A stretch of 64,000 nucleotides of DNA from CAIWHR01 sp963809965 (GTDB lineage Bacteria > Pseudomonadota > Gammaproteobacteria > Burkholderiales > Casimicrobiaceae), in NCBI GenBank assembly GCA_963809965.1, contig CAWELU010000008.1, forward strand, positions 186,001-250,000, given 5' to 3'. The stretch's first letter is position 1, and the number at the start of each line of letters is the position of its first letter. Positions 9,386-17,684 of the stretch are shown here, in pieces. The notes under the pieces are model-generated. The model saw only the letters and a list, made by a program, of their open reading frames with translations. It was not told the origin of the DNA and did not search any database. The translations under genes were made by a program, and so were the position numbers.

Positions 9386-9928
9386 CTACTGCACCGCGAA
9401 GTTGACCTCGGTGCTCCAGGTGATGTCGACCTTGTCGCCCACCTTGACTTGATCGAACACTTTCGGATCGACGACCCGTCGGCTGTATTTCCACCCGTTC
9501 GGCCCGACAAAGGTCATCGACGACGCGCCCTTGTCGATCTCGGCGACAGTTGCCGTCATCGTCCGCATCGTCGACGCCGTGCCCCCGGGCCGCGCTTCCT
9601 TTCCCATGGTGGAGGCCGTGTTGGCGGTATCGACCGCCGCCTCGCCCGCCGGCTTCAGGCGCACGATGACGTTGTTGTTATACGAGACCCCCACCTTGTC
9701 CCCCACCTTGAGCTCGTCGAAGCGCTTGGCGCTCGCGGGCACGTCGATGGCGACGAACTTGCCATCGGCTGTCTTGATGTTCACGGCGCGTCTGCTCTGA
9801 TCGATCGTCTCTACGGTGCCAGTAACGTTGACGGTCTGTTTTGGGAGCTCTTTGACCTGCGCCCAACTGGGCAGGGCGAGGGCCAAGACCACGGCGAACG
9901 CACTCAGCATCATCGTTACTCGCTTCAT
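9386..9928 (-). CDS. Exported protein of unknown function, paralogue of 4093-4626 (180 aa)
   Basis: The start MKRVTMML follows the ribosome binding site AAGGAGAGG and opens a signal peptide ending LPSWAQ. The mature protein repeats the layout of its paralogue: GTVETIDQSRRAVNIKTADG with LKVGDKVGVSYNN, then TVAEIDKGASSMTFVGPNGW with VKVGDKVDITWSTEVNFAVQ. The two proteins are nearly identical at both ends and differ mainly in the central Ala/Thr/Gly linker. A periplasmic location is inferred from the signal peptide. Function is unknown. Confidence 0.85.
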   Translation of the reverse strand: MKRVTMMLSAFAVVLALALPSWAQVKELPKQTVNVTGTVETIDQSRRAVNIKTADGKFVAIDVPASAKRFDELKVGDKVGVSYNNNVIVRLKPAGEAAVDTANTASTMGKEARPGGTASTMRTMTATVAEIDKGASSMTFVGPNGWKYSRRVVDPKVFDQVKVGDKVDITWSTEVNFAVQ

Positions 9929-10160
9929 GTTCACCTCTCCTTTTGGTTGTCCATCGCTGGTGGTGTTTGTCCCGTATCTCATGGGCGGCAATGGGTGCGC
10001 GCCGGAGACATGCCATGGTTATATTTAGGTGGAGCCTTGTCAAGTACCCGCCGCGCGGCCCGTACCCATCCCAACGCGGCACGAGCTGCGGATGAACTTC
10101 CCCCGGAAATTCGTCTTCCAGGAAGCGGGGTATAACCTCGACTGACTGGAAGGAGAAGAG

Positions 10161-10232
10161 ATGTTCAAGATACCGAAGCAGGAATACACGGCGGAGTTCA
10201 AGGAACTGGCCGTGAAGCGCTGGGACGCCCCA
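10161..10232 (+). pseudogene. IS3-family OrfA, N-terminal fragment
   Basis: An AGGAGAAG ribosome binding site precedes an ATG reading MFKIPKQEYTAEFKELAVKR, the characteristic start of an IS3-family OrfA (helix-turn-helix) protein. After about 24 codons the similarity stops abruptly and the sequence changes to part of a recombinase. Only the left end of the IS remains. Confidence 0.75.
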
Positions 10233-10360
10233 GGACCGCGCCCAAGGTCGAAGCGAAGATACGCGAGCTCGCCGCCCAGGGTATAGGGAAGGGAAAGATC
10301 GCACGAACGCTCGGGATCGGCGTGAGCGTCGCGCAGCGCGTGCTGGATGGATCGCCCTAG
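10233..10360 (+). pseudogene. Site-specific recombinase (resolvase/invertase type), C-terminal HTH fragment
   Basis: Directly after the OrfA fragment, one frame reads TAPKVEAKIRELAAQGIGKG, KIARTLGIGVSVAQRVLDGS and a stop at 10358-10360. This is the DNA-binding helix-turn-helix tail of serine recombinases of the resolvase/invertase kind. The catalytic domain is missing. The junction with the IS3 fragment is the probable IS insertion or deletion point. The stop lies four bases before the GTG of the radical SAM gene. Confidence 0.6.
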
Positions 10361-10363
10361 GAC

Positions 10364-11320
10364 GTGGACAAGCCCGACACCGCCCCGTTCCTTCCTGCGT
10401 ACCTCCGCTTGCTGGAATCGGGTGCGCTGGCGCGGCGGGTCAAGTTGGCCTGGGGCCACCTCGTGGATTGTGATCTGTGCGCCCGGTACTGCCACGTAAA
10501 CCGGCGCGCGGGTATTGAGGGCGCGGTCTGCCGCACGGGCGAACGCGCGATCATTGCGAGCTGGGGGCCCCACCACGGCGAGGAGGACGTGCTGCGCGGC
10601 TGGCGCGGCTCGGGGACGATCTTCTTCGGCTGGTGCAACCTGCGCTGCGTGTACTGCCAGAACTGGGACATCTCGCAGAAGGGTGCGGGGCGCGAGGTCG
10701 AGCCCCTGGCGATCGCCGACATGATGCTTGAGCTGCAGGAAGACGGCTGCCACAACGTCAACTTCGTGTCGCCCAGCCACGTCGTCGCGCAGATCATCGC
10801 CGCGGTAGAAATCGCGGCCAGGAAGGGGCTGCGATTGCCGCTCGTCTACAACACCGGCGGCTACGACAGCATTGAGGCGCTGCAGTTGCTGGACGGGATC
10901 GTCGACATCTACATGCCCGACATGAAGTACGGGGGCTCGGACTGCGCGCGCAAGTACTCGAAGGTGCGCGACTACGTCGCGATGAATCGCCAGGCCGTGA
11001 AAGAAATGCATCGCCAAGTGGGCGATCTGGTCATGGACGCGTACGGCATCGCACAGCGCGGGCTGCTCGTCCGGCACCTCGTGCTGCCAGATAACATCGC
11101 GGGCACCGAGGCAGTCCTCACGTTCCTCGCTGACGAAGTGTCGCCGCACACCTACGTCAACCTGATGGACCAATACCGGCCCTGTTACCGGGCGGACGAG
11201 TACCCCGAGCTCGACCGGCAGATCAAGCGCGACGAGTACGAGGCAGCGCTCGCCTCCGCCCGCGGGCGCGGCATCATGAGGCTCGATCCCCGCGCGTATC
11301 AGCGCCGACCGGCACTCTGA
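10364..11320 (+). CDS. Radical SAM protein, pyruvate-formate-lyase-activating-enzyme-like (318 aa)
   Basis: The three cysteines that ligate the 4Fe-4S cluster lie in CNLRCVYCQ (Cys91, Cys95, Cys98), preceded by GTIFFGW. A second cysteine cluster, CDLCARYC with VNR (residues 28-40), is typical of the PflA/YfkA-like group often annotated as a putative pyruvate formate-lyase activating enzyme. SAM-binding and barrel strands follow: NVNFVSPSHV, LPLVYNTGGYDS, DIYMPDMKYG, VRHLVLPDN. There is no glycyl-radical enzyme nearby, so the true target is unknown. The GTG start sits just behind a recombinase remnant and has no strong ribosome binding site; an ATG further in would cut into the conserved N-terminus. 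Confidence 0.85.
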   Translation: MDKPDTAPFLPAYLRLLESGALARRVKLAWGHLVDCDLCARYCHVNRRAGIEGAVCRTGERAIIASWGPHHGEEDVLRGWRGSGTIFFGWCNLRCVYCQNWDISQKGAGREVEPLAIADMMLELQEDGCHNVNFVSPSHVVAQIIAAVEIAARKGLRLPLVYNTGGYDSIEALQLLDGIVDIYMPDMKYGGSDCARKYSKVRDYVAMNRQAVKEMHRQVGDLVMDAYGIAQRGLLVRHLVLPDNIAGTEAVLTFLADEVSPHTYVNLMDQYRPCYRADEYPELDRQIKRDEYEAALASARGRGIMRLDPRAYQRRPAL

Positions 11321-11655
11321 GGCTCACCAAACCGACACTGGATTGCCAGGACGTGCATCTGCGGGTGGCCGATCCCGCGGGGAGCGCTTCGTCTGCGATT
11401 GACTTGATCGACGCGCCCAATGCCATGACTGAGTGCCGACGGGCAGGGCCGAGTTTGGTGGGCGCCGCCCCTGCCTGATAAACGCCGCAGTGCGCGGTAG
11501 AGCAGCCGTTCGCCTTAACAGTACAACCGACTGCAGCCGACCCTCTCCGACCATTCGCCGTGCTCGAAAGCAGCCTGTCAGCGAACGAAGCCCGGTCGGC
11601 ACTGAATCGAGGAAGCACGTCCCCGCATGCACGGTAATCAAGATGCGAAGGGCAA
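11321..11655. other. Intergenic, no gene seen
   Basis: These 335 bases between two convergent genes contain no frame with protein-like composition, no clear hairpin terminator and no tRNA-like structure. Short overlapping frames on both strands have Arg/Ser-rich composition typical of GC-rich noise. Confidence 0.5.
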
Positions 11656-12450
11656 TCACTGAATCACCTCGTCCGCGCGCAGGAGCACCGACTGCGGAAT
11701 CGTGAGGCCAAGCGCCTTCGCCGTCTTTAAATTGACCACCAACTCGAACTTTGCGGGTCCTTCGATCGCCAGGTTCGCGGGCTTCGCGCCTTTGAGGATC
11801 TTGTCTACGTAGCCCGCGGCGCGCCGGAACTGGTCCAGCCAACTCGGTCCATAGCAGATGAGACCGCCACCGTCCACGAAATCCTTCGACGCATACGTAA
11901 CGGGTAGCCGGTGCTCCGCGGCGAGATCCACGAGTCGCCTAAGATGTTGGTTAGAACGCAGATCCGCCAGCACGAGGAGGGCTCCGGCACGTGCTTTGGT
12001 CATCTCCGAAAAGGCGCTTTCGATTTCGTTGGGTTCTTGCACTTGATGAACAGAAAGCGACACTCCTAGCGAGCGGGACGCGACCTCCGTCTCCTGCAAT
12101 CCAAGTTGGGCGGTTGGAGTTGGTGTCGAGAGAACGGCCACACGCGAGAGACCAGGAACGACTTCCTTGATCAACTCTTGCCGTTTGGCGCTCAACGTCG
12201 GCGACCTGCTGGTCAGCCCCGTCACGCTTCCGCCGGGCCGCGCGAGATTTTCAGCGAGCCCTGCTGCGACCGGATCACTCATCGAGCCATTGACGATGGG
12301 GATCGTCGTGGTGGCTTGCCTCGCGGCTTTTGCCGCTGTCACCCCATACGTCAGGATGATGTCGACGTTGAGACCCACCAGCTCGGCCGCGAGCGCGGGG
12401 AGCACTTCATCCTTCCCCCGCGCGTACCGGTACTCAAGAACGCTCGCGGT
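11656..12450 (-). pseudogene. ABC-type substrate-binding protein (ABC_sub_bind family), N-terminally truncated
   Basis: The frame reads LPALAAELVGLNVDIILTYG, KAARQATTTIPIVNGSMSDP and ARPGGSVTGLT. It then runs through KRQELIKEVVPGLSRVAVLS, HRLPVTYASKDFVDGGGLI and YGPSWLDQFRRAAGYVDKIL to LGLTIPQSVLLRADEVIQ. This is the ABC_sub_bind (TrpX-like) family. Signal peptide and first beta-alpha units (about 60-80 residues) are missing because an IS481/IS3-type fragment begins near 12455 on the other strand. The frame happens to stay open through the junction to 12558. No start or signal peptide remains, so export and function are unlikely. Confidence 0.75.
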
Positions 12451-12460
12451 CGGGTGGCTG

Positions 12461-12952
12461 CGCCTGGGGGTCCAGATCGAGCGCATCAAGCCCGGGCATC
12501 CCGAGCAGAACGGCCGCCACGAGCGCATGCACCTAACCTTGAAGAAAGAGGCCACCAAACCCGCGGCTCAGAACTTCCTGCAGCAGCAGGCGAAGTTCGA
12601 CGACTTCATCGACTGCTACAACCACGAGCGCCCGCATCAGGCGCTCGGCATGAAGTATCCCGCTGAGCTCTACCGACCCTCACCGCGCCCGTATCGCGGA
12701 CTGCGCGAGCTTCACTACCCGTTTCACGACCGAACCATCACCGTCACCCAATGCGGCCGCTTCGGGCGCCGAAAAATCAATCTCAGCACCGTCTTCGCCG
12801 ATCAGAATGTCGGGGTCAAGGAAGTCAGCGATAGAATCTGGCTCGTCAGGTTCATGGATTACGACTTGGGGTTCTTCGACCACGAGACGGGTCGCCTTGG
12901 CACCGCCGCGAACCCTTTCGCCGCAACAGTGTTACCCATGTCTCCGGTATAA
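12461..12952 (+). pseudogene. IS481-type transposase, C-terminal fragment (integrase core end)
   Basis: The frame reads LGVQIERIKPGHPEQNGRHE (with the catalytic Glu of the rve core), KKEATKPAAQNFLQQQAKFD, NHERPHQALGMKYPAELYRP, and a long tail with GRFGRRKINLSTVFADQNVG and VRFMDYDLGFFDHETGRLG. The extended tail after the integrase core fits IS481-type proteins better than classical IS3 OrfB. The first two catalytic Asp regions are missing. Its insertion removed the 5' end of the neighbouring substrate-binding gene. Confidence 0.75.
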
Positions 12953-13312
12953 ACCGTTACCTATGCAATCGGAATGGACCTTGATTTATTTGGTTGTGGG
13001 GGTGCGCAACGGCTCCTAGCAACACCGTGCTTTCAACGACATACAACGCTCGTGACCGTACGCCTCGGCGATCGCATGGGTCGTTGGCATGCGTCGATGC
13101 GTGTGACGGTGAACAACGAACGTCATCGACCAAGCGCGATACGAAGTCGTGATCTAAGCCCCCGCGCGCGCGGGATGCGCGGTGACTGCTCGCCATTCGA
13201 CGCGCCCGCTTGAACGCCGAACGAGGAAACCGTCGTACGGCGTCTTAGCACTGAGCACCCGGTGCGACGAATGCAGGGCTAAGAACGACACCGCTATGCC
13301 AGAATCGCGGCC
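12953..13312. other. Intergenic, no gene seen
   Basis: This stretch of 360 bases follows the transposase fragment. It probably includes the IS right end, but no inverted repeat can be paired because the left end is lost. No frame looks protein-like. Confidence 0.45.
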
Positions 13313-14011
13313 GTGCTTACCGCCGAGCTCGAGCGCCAGCTCGACAACCCCATCTGGTCGAGCCTCGCGACCCGCCACGCATACCTTGCGCTGGGTGGCG
13401 AACTGGCGCGGCGCTATCCACCCGCCATCTCCCCCCTCACGGGCTTGTCCCGGACTGGTCGTGAGCCCGTCGCCAGTCTGGAGGCGCTGGTAGCGATGGG
13501 CGACGACATCGGGATCTTCGGGCCAGTCACGCCGATGCTGCCGGCGAATTGGGAGACGCTGCGACAGTCCCGCATCACTCAGATGATCCGGGTGGACGAC
13601 GCGCCGCTGCCCGAAGGGGACATCGGGGTGCGGACCCTCCGAGCCGCGGACGTCGGCGACATGCTGGAACTGGTCGAGCTTACGCAGCCGGGTCCGTTCC
13701 GCCCGCGGACGATCGAGCTCGGTCACTACATAGGTGTTCGCGAGGGCGGCCGGCTCGTCGCGATGGCAGGCGAGCGGATGTGGATAGGCGATTGTCGTGA
13801 GGTAAGCGCGATCTGCACCCATCCGGACGTTCGGGGACGCGGCTACGCTCGGGGGCTTATCGGTCGGGTGGTCAACCGCATGCTCCGCGCAGGGCAGACG
13901 CCATTCCTGCACGTCTACAGCACGAACACGGCTGCGATCGACGTTTATTTGGCGCTTGGTTTCGTACGACGAACCGAGTTCTCGCTGCTACACGCGAGGC
14001 GCGTCGGATAG
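13313..14011 (+). CDS. GNAT-family N-acetyltransferase (232 aa)
   Basis: The C-terminal half carries the GNAT core: GVREGGRLVAMAGERM, then the acetyl-CoA pyrophosphate loop in CTHPDVRGRGYARGLIGRVV, then PFLHVYSTNTAAIDVYLALG and FVRRTEF. These are motifs A and B of FR47-like acetyltransferases. The N-terminal 100 residues (LERQLDNPIWSSLATRHAYL) form a partner domain with degenerate GNAT features, as in two-domain members. The GTG start directly precedes the first conserved segment. No neighbour suggests the acetyl acceptor. The gene is flanked by IS remnants on both sides, which suggests accessory status. Confidence 0.85.
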   Translation: MLTAELERQLDNPIWSSLATRHAYLALGGELARRYPPAISPLTGLSRTGREPVASLEALVAMGDDIGIFGPVTPMLPANWETLRQSRITQMIRVDDAPLPEGDIGVRTLRAADVGDMLELVELTQPGPFRPRTIELGHYIGVREGGRLVAMAGERMWIGDCREVSAICTHPDVRGRGYARGLIGRVVNRMLRAGQTPFLHVYSTNTAAIDVYLALGFVRRTEFSLLHARRVG

Positions 14012-14097
14012 TGCCGTCGCTTTGGCACCGGCGAGAGCTTCATCGTTACCCGGCTGGTCGCATCGGCTCAGCGCCCGCCCCCAAAAGTCTCCGCCTG

Positions 14098-14272
14098 CTT
14101 GTGGTATCGATCAACCCGCCGGGGGATCTGGTGAAGCTCACCCTTCCGCCAACGCTCCCAGATAAGCGCCCGTTGGCTGGCCGAGTAGCAAATGCGCGGT
14201 CTTTGCTTCATCTGCAACACTCCCGCCGCCGAAATGGCTTCTAGTGTGTTGCACCGACCAGTTGAATCCGCC
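14098..14272 (-). pseudogene. IS30-family element, left end with transposase N-terminus
   Basis: The inverted repeat at 14247-14272 matches the left end of the IS30 element at 7812. Reading inward on the minus strand, the leader and MKQRPRICYSASQRALIWER (ATG at 14211) follow, ending at VDRY near 14105. Only about 36 codons remain. The end faces the eCIS region, and a right-end remnant of a similar element lies beyond it at 51246-51663. Confidence 0.75.
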
Positions 14273-14408
14273 AGCGTAAGAAGTCGTTCGCGCTCAGGCC
14301 AGGGAGTGACAGGTGATCCTTCAGAGATCAGAATCTGGGTACGAGAACATGCTGCCCGCCTGATTCCAAATCGGCCGCAAATCGCCAAGCTAAGAGGAGG
14401 GCCCCATC

Positions 14409-14834
14409 ATGACTGACCGGCGCATCCTCATCGTGGCGCACCGGACCGCGGCCTCGCCCAAGCTGCTCGCCGCCGTCGCCGAGCGGGCCGCACGCGGTCC
14501 GTGCAGGTTCACACTCCTGGTCCCTCGACCGTATTGGGACCCGGACACCGAGGAGGCAGCCATCACGCTCGAGCTCGCGATCCCGCTGCTCGACGCGGCC
14601 GCGGGCTCGCATGTGCAAGGGATCGTCGGAGCCACCGACCCGTACGAGGCCGTACGCCAGACGCTTGAGCGCGAGAAGTACGACGAGGTCATTGTCTCGA
14701 CGCTGCCAGAGCGGGTCTCCCGGTGGTTGCGCCTCGACCTCGCCCACCGCATCGAGCGGTTCGGCGTGCCCGTGAGCGTGGTGACTGCGGAGCAGGCCGA
14801 GCGCACCCTCTCGCCGGGAGCCGGGGCGGGCTGA
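14409..14834 (+). CDS. Universal stress protein-like (UspA-fold) protein (141 aa)
   Basis: The start is well supported by the ribosome binding site GAGGAGG nine bases upstream. The protein MTDRRILIVAHRTAASPKLL, CRFTLLVPRPYWDPDTEEA, DPYEAVRQTLEREKYDEVIV and STLPERVSRWLRLDLAHRIE has the alternating beta/alpha pattern of a UspA/HUP-fold domain. The short motif EVIVSTLP is typical of small single-domain actinobacterial Usp-like proteins. The ATP-binding G-x2-G-x9-G(S/T) motif is not evident, so it may not bind ATP. Base composition and neighbours (IS remnants, GNAT gene) suggest it was acquired. Confidence 0.7.
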   Translation: MTDRRILIVAHRTAASPKLLAAVAERAARGPCRFTLLVPRPYWDPDTEEAAITLELAIPLLDAAAGSHVQGIVGATDPYEAVRQTLEREKYDEVIVSTLPERVSRWLRLDLAHRIERFGVPVSVVTAEQAERTLSPGAGAG

Positions 14835-15234
14835 TCGACGCGGCGCGCCGATCCGAACAGCGCCCGCCGCCGTCTGAGTCAGCAGACGCTGGCGAATCAG
14901 CGCTTTTGTCTTTGCACTGCTCAACGGCAGCTTCTATGAGGGCGTGTGTCAAGCCCCCCTTGAATTCAGATGTTCAGCGGTTCAGTGGATTGTCTCCTCT
15001 TGATTCGCTCGTCGTGATGCTGTCGGTCGCGCTGCGGACGCGCCTCACCGCAGCAGAGACGGAACTCGCGGCCTTGACGGCTACAGAGTCGCGCCAGCGC
15101 ACACTCACCACCCCGAACGCGGACATGGTCTAGGCAGGGACTCCTTCGGATCGAGGTTCCATGCGCCAAAGACCAAGCATGGCCAGGGGCCCGCGTCACC
15201 TTTACCCGCGCCAGGTCGGCTCCACTAGGTCGCA
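14835..15234. other. Intergenic, no gene seen
   Basis: About 400 bases lie between the Usp-like gene and a toxin remnant. The short frames here have no recognisable motif. The stretch TGTCAAGCCCCCC near 14947 could be an IS end, but no partner repeat was found. Confidence 0.4.
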
Positions 15235-15490
15235 TCACGCCGCCACGAAGCCTGTTAATTTGACTGCCCTCGCATCGAACGTCGCCGTGGCCCGGCATCC
15301 CAGTCTGCGGTGGTGAGCTCCGATCAGGCAAACGGCAAAATCCGCAGCGCTGTCCTTCCAGAGGTAAAGTGCTTCCTCGACGGCGGGTTCATCTTCGAGA
15401 CGAGTTCTGCGGCATCGAGCAGTCCCGGACATAACGTCGATGATGTGAGTTCTTTGCAGTCGGTATCTGCTGCGCAGCACCCATTCGGTC
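15235..15490 (-). pseudogene. PIN-domain (VapC-like) toxin, C-terminal remnant
   Basis: The minus strand reads DEPAVEEALYLWKDSAADFA, VCLIGAHHRRLGCRATATFD and ARAVKLTGFVAA, then a stop. This matches the C-terminal half of PIN-domain ribonuclease toxins (D-F-A-D-x-L-I, GC-x-T-x-T-F-D, A-x-L-x-GF). The usual third acidic residue of the DFAD motif is Val here (DFAV), and the N-terminal Asp region has been replaced by IS3 sequence. No VapB-like antitoxin frame is visible. It is inactive. Confidence 0.65.
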
Positions 15491-15519
15491 TCCGGCCACC
15501 CGCGTGACCACCTTCCTAA

Positions 15520-15858
15520 CGCAGATGATCGACCTCCATGGCCCCGGGCGCCATTCGTTGCGACAACGGCCCCGAACTCACGAGCCAGGCCTTCACGGAC
15601 TGGGGCAAGGGACAGGACATCGAGCTGCGCTTCATCCAGCCAGGGAAGCCCGATCAGAATGCCTACATCGAACGCTTCAATCCGCACTTACCCCGAGGAA
15701 GTGTTGAGCACGTATCACTTCGACTCATTGGACGAAGTGCGCGACATCACGACCGATTGGATCGAACGCTACAACGAAATCCGACCCCACACGCGCTGGG
15801 AAGCCTGCCGCCAGCGCGCTATCGCGAGCGTTTGCTCGCAGTGGAAGTTCCAGCTTAG
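15520..15858 (+). pseudogene. IS3-family (IS407 group) OrfB, C-terminal fragment with frameshifts
   Basis: Alternating frames give IRCDNGPELTSQAFTDWGKG, ELRFIQPGKPDQNAYIERFN, then EEVLSTYHFDSLDEVRDITT and WIERYNEIRPH, then ALGSLPPARYRERLLAVEVP. This is the second half of an IS3 OrfB integrase core, with Asp in CDNGPE and Glu in NAYIERF. Two compensating frame changes occur near 15685 and 15785. The front half of the element is missing. Confidence 0.8.
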
Positions 15859-16067
15859 GACTGTCTACTTGACGGGGAAGCTTACGGGTCCTATCCCGAC
15901 GAAGCCAGCTGTGTCTGCGACGGGCGACTGCTCTTCGTGCCGCTCAAACGACAATCGGTGACACATCCCCAAATGCGATCGGTGTATAGTTTTTGCGCAA
16001 ATCCCAACCATGCGCCACGCAAGCATAGCTCACCTCGATCTAGGCGCACAAAACGGGGGATATGGTC

Positions 16068-17006
16068 ATGCCGTCCGATCCGACAAGTTACCCGGCAATC
16101 GTCGGCAACAGTGCGGCCATGGTGCGCTTGAAATGCTATTTGCCGAAGGTGGCACGAACAGATTCCGTGGTTCTGATAACCGGCGAAAGCGGCACAGGCA
16201 AGGAACTGGTCTCGCGTGAGATTCACAACTTGAGCGAGCGCTGCAGGCACCCGATTGTCTTCGTGAACTGCGCGGCGCTTCCGGACGGTCTGCTGGAAAG
16301 CGAATTGTTCGGTTATGAACGCGGCGCCTTCACCGGCGCCGTGACTCGCTCGAGTGGACTACTGACGCATGCCGACGGCGGTACCGTCGTGCTCGATGAG
16401 ATCGGCGACATGAGTTTGCCAGCCCAAGCCAAGCTCCTTCGAGTCATGGAGACGCGCGAGGTGCATCGCCTGGGCGCCCGTGGACCCGAGCCGCTGGACA
16501 TACGTTTCATTGCAGCCACCAATCAGCGCCTCGAAGACCTGGTCCAGGAGCATCGTTTCCGGGGCGACTTGTTCTACCGCTTGGATGTCCTGCACGTAGA
16601 ACTGCCGCCGCTGCGAGATCGTCGGGAAGACATCCCCGCGCTAGCTCAAGATATTCTCGAAAGGCTTTGCGCCGCGCGCGGGATCAAGCCGCCTGCTCTA
16701 GGGCCGGAAACCATGGCAACCCTCGTACAATACAGCTGGCCTGGCAACGTCCGGGAGTTGCGTAACGTTCTCGAGGCGCTGTGCGTGGATACTACCGACC
16801 AGGTGATGCCCGAGCATCTTCCGCACCGTTTCCAGAAACTCATCCAGGACAACGGGGTGGAGAAGCTAGACGAGCGTGAGCGCTTGCTTGCAGCTCTACT
16901 GTCGACCAATTGGAACAAGACGCGAGCTGCAGAGCAGCTTCACTGGTCTCGCATGACATTGTATCGCAAGCTGCACAAGTACGCGATCAAAGCAATGGAA
17001 ACCTGA
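16068..17006 (+). CDS. Sigma-54-dependent enhancer-binding activator without sensor domain (312 aa)
   Basis: This cytoplasmic activator remodels sigma-54 RNA polymerase at -24/-12 promoters. The AAA+ domain starts near residue 8: Walker A GESGTGKE, sigma-54 contact loop GAFTGA, Walker B VVLDEIGD, sensor and arginine region FRGDLFYRLDVLHVELPPLR, and WPGNVRELRN. The C-terminus is a Fis-type helix-turn-helix (NWNKTRAAEQLHWSRMTLYR). No receiver, GAF or PAS domain precedes the AAA+ core, as in PspF or HrpS, so activity must be set by abundance or a partner protein. The start is the second ATG, which has good spacing from GGGGGA; an ATG two codons upstream is possible. Two -24/-12 promoters follow at 17042 and 17685, which makes it the likely regulator of the injection system. 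Confidence 0.92.
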   Translation: MPSDPTSYPAIVGNSAAMVRLKCYLPKVARTDSVVLITGESGTGKELVSREIHNLSERCRHPIVFVNCAALPDGLLESELFGYERGAFTGAVTRSSGLLTHADGGTVVLDEIGDMSLPAQAKLLRVMETREVHRLGARGPEPLDIRFIAATNQRLEDLVQEHRFRGDLFYRLDVLHVELPPLRDRREDIPALAQDILERLCAARGIKPPALGPETMATLVQYSWPGNVRELRNVLEALCVDTTDQVMPEHLPHRFQKLIQDNGVEKLDERERLLAALLSTNWNKTRAAEQLHWSRMTLYRKLHKYAIKAMET

Positions 17007-17041
17007 GAGGCCCTCGACGCACATTACAGGTCCCATGCACC

Positions 17042-17057
17042 TGGCACGCGGTTTGCG
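17042..17057 (+). promoter_or_regulatory. Sigma-54 (-24/-12) promoter upstream of the DUF3467-like gene
   Basis: The sequence TGGCACGCGGTTTGCG matches the consensus TGGCACG-N4-TTGCW at all key positions except the last base. The GG and GC dinucleotides are exactly 12 bases apart. It lies 35 bases after the enhancer-binding protein's stop codon and 73 bases before the ATG at 17130. Confidence 0.8.
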
Positions 17058-17129
17058 TGCAATGGAACGAGATCGCGTTACCTGTCGGTCGCTCTGGAAT
17101 CCCGGGCCTTCACAAGGGCACCCAATCAT

Positions 17130-17351
17130 ATGCCGTCCGAAGCCAAACAGATTTACGCCAACTATCTGGAAGTCGGCCAGAATGCGGCCGAATTCGTATT
17201 CGCTTTCGGCGTTTATAACGAAGGTGACGCCGCACCACGCATCCAGATCCGCATTCACTCCGCGCCGGCGCCAGCACACGCCTTCATGCGAGTGTTGGAG
17301 GAGGCGCTGGCGACTCACATCGAAATGTTCGGCCCCGCCCGGGGTGGCTGA
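17130..17351 (+). CDS. DUF3467-like small protein (73 aa)
   Basis: The protein reads IYANYLEVGQNAAEFVFAFG, RIQIRIHSAPAPAHAFMRVL and EEALATHIEMFGPARGG. The pattern YANxxEVGxxxxEFxxxFG, followed by a segment with PAHA and a final helix ending FG, is that of the DUF3467 family, whose members are short single-domain proteins of unknown function. It is the first gene behind the -24/-12 promoter at 17042. It is separated from the sheath gene by 400 bases that hold a second promoter, so it is controlled with the injection system but separately transcribed. A regulatory or assembly role is possible. No strong ribosome binding site is visible. Confidence 0.75.
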   Translation: MPSEAKQIYANYLEVGQNAAEFVFAFGVYNEGDAAPRIQIRIHSAPAPAHAFMRVLEEALATHIEMFGPARGG

Positions 17352-17501
17352 ACGGAGTTCTTCTTTCCCGACATCGCTCTTTTGCTCTGATCCCGCGTTG
17401 ACGCGTCCTCCGTCGAACTAGTTCCAACTCGGGAACCAAGGTCCCGAACATATCTACTTCGGGCCAACTGGCTAGTCAGCACTGTCACACGTATCGCCGG
17501 C

Positions 17502-17597
17502 GTTACAGCACCTGTTACATCTAGCTGACGCGTACCGGTTCAGTACCTGCAAGGCCTGCGGCCCTATCGGCGCGCCTTCCAGGTGCGCGTGTGTAAC
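17502..17597. promoter_or_regulatory. Candidate upstream activating sites (GTTACA repeats)
   Basis: GTTACA occurs at 17502-17507 and 17514-17519, 12 bases apart, and its reverse complement TGTAAC at 17592-17597. They lie about 115-210 bases upstream of the start expected from the second -24/-12 promoter, which is the usual distance for enhancer sites of Fis-type activators. Binding is inferred from position and repetition only. Confidence 0.35.
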
Positions 17598-17684
17598 GTG
17601 GCGCTGATACGGTACGCGCGAATCATGGCCAGTGAGAAGCACGCAAGCACTGGGATTTCGTCGATTTGCTGATGGCACACGGCG

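Noticed and set aside
10040..11173. 377-codon minus-strand frame opposite the radical SAM gene
   Set aside because: It is His/Arg/Val-rich antisense noise; the plus strand has the radical SAM cysteine motif.
13154..13912. 252-codon minus-strand frame opposite the GNAT gene
   Set aside because: It is a shadow; the plus strand carries clear GNAT motifs.
15235..15687. 150-codon minus-strand frame as one gene
   Set aside because: Only the C-terminal 80 residues are PIN-like; the N-terminal part is the antisense of IS3 OrfB, so the frame is accidental.
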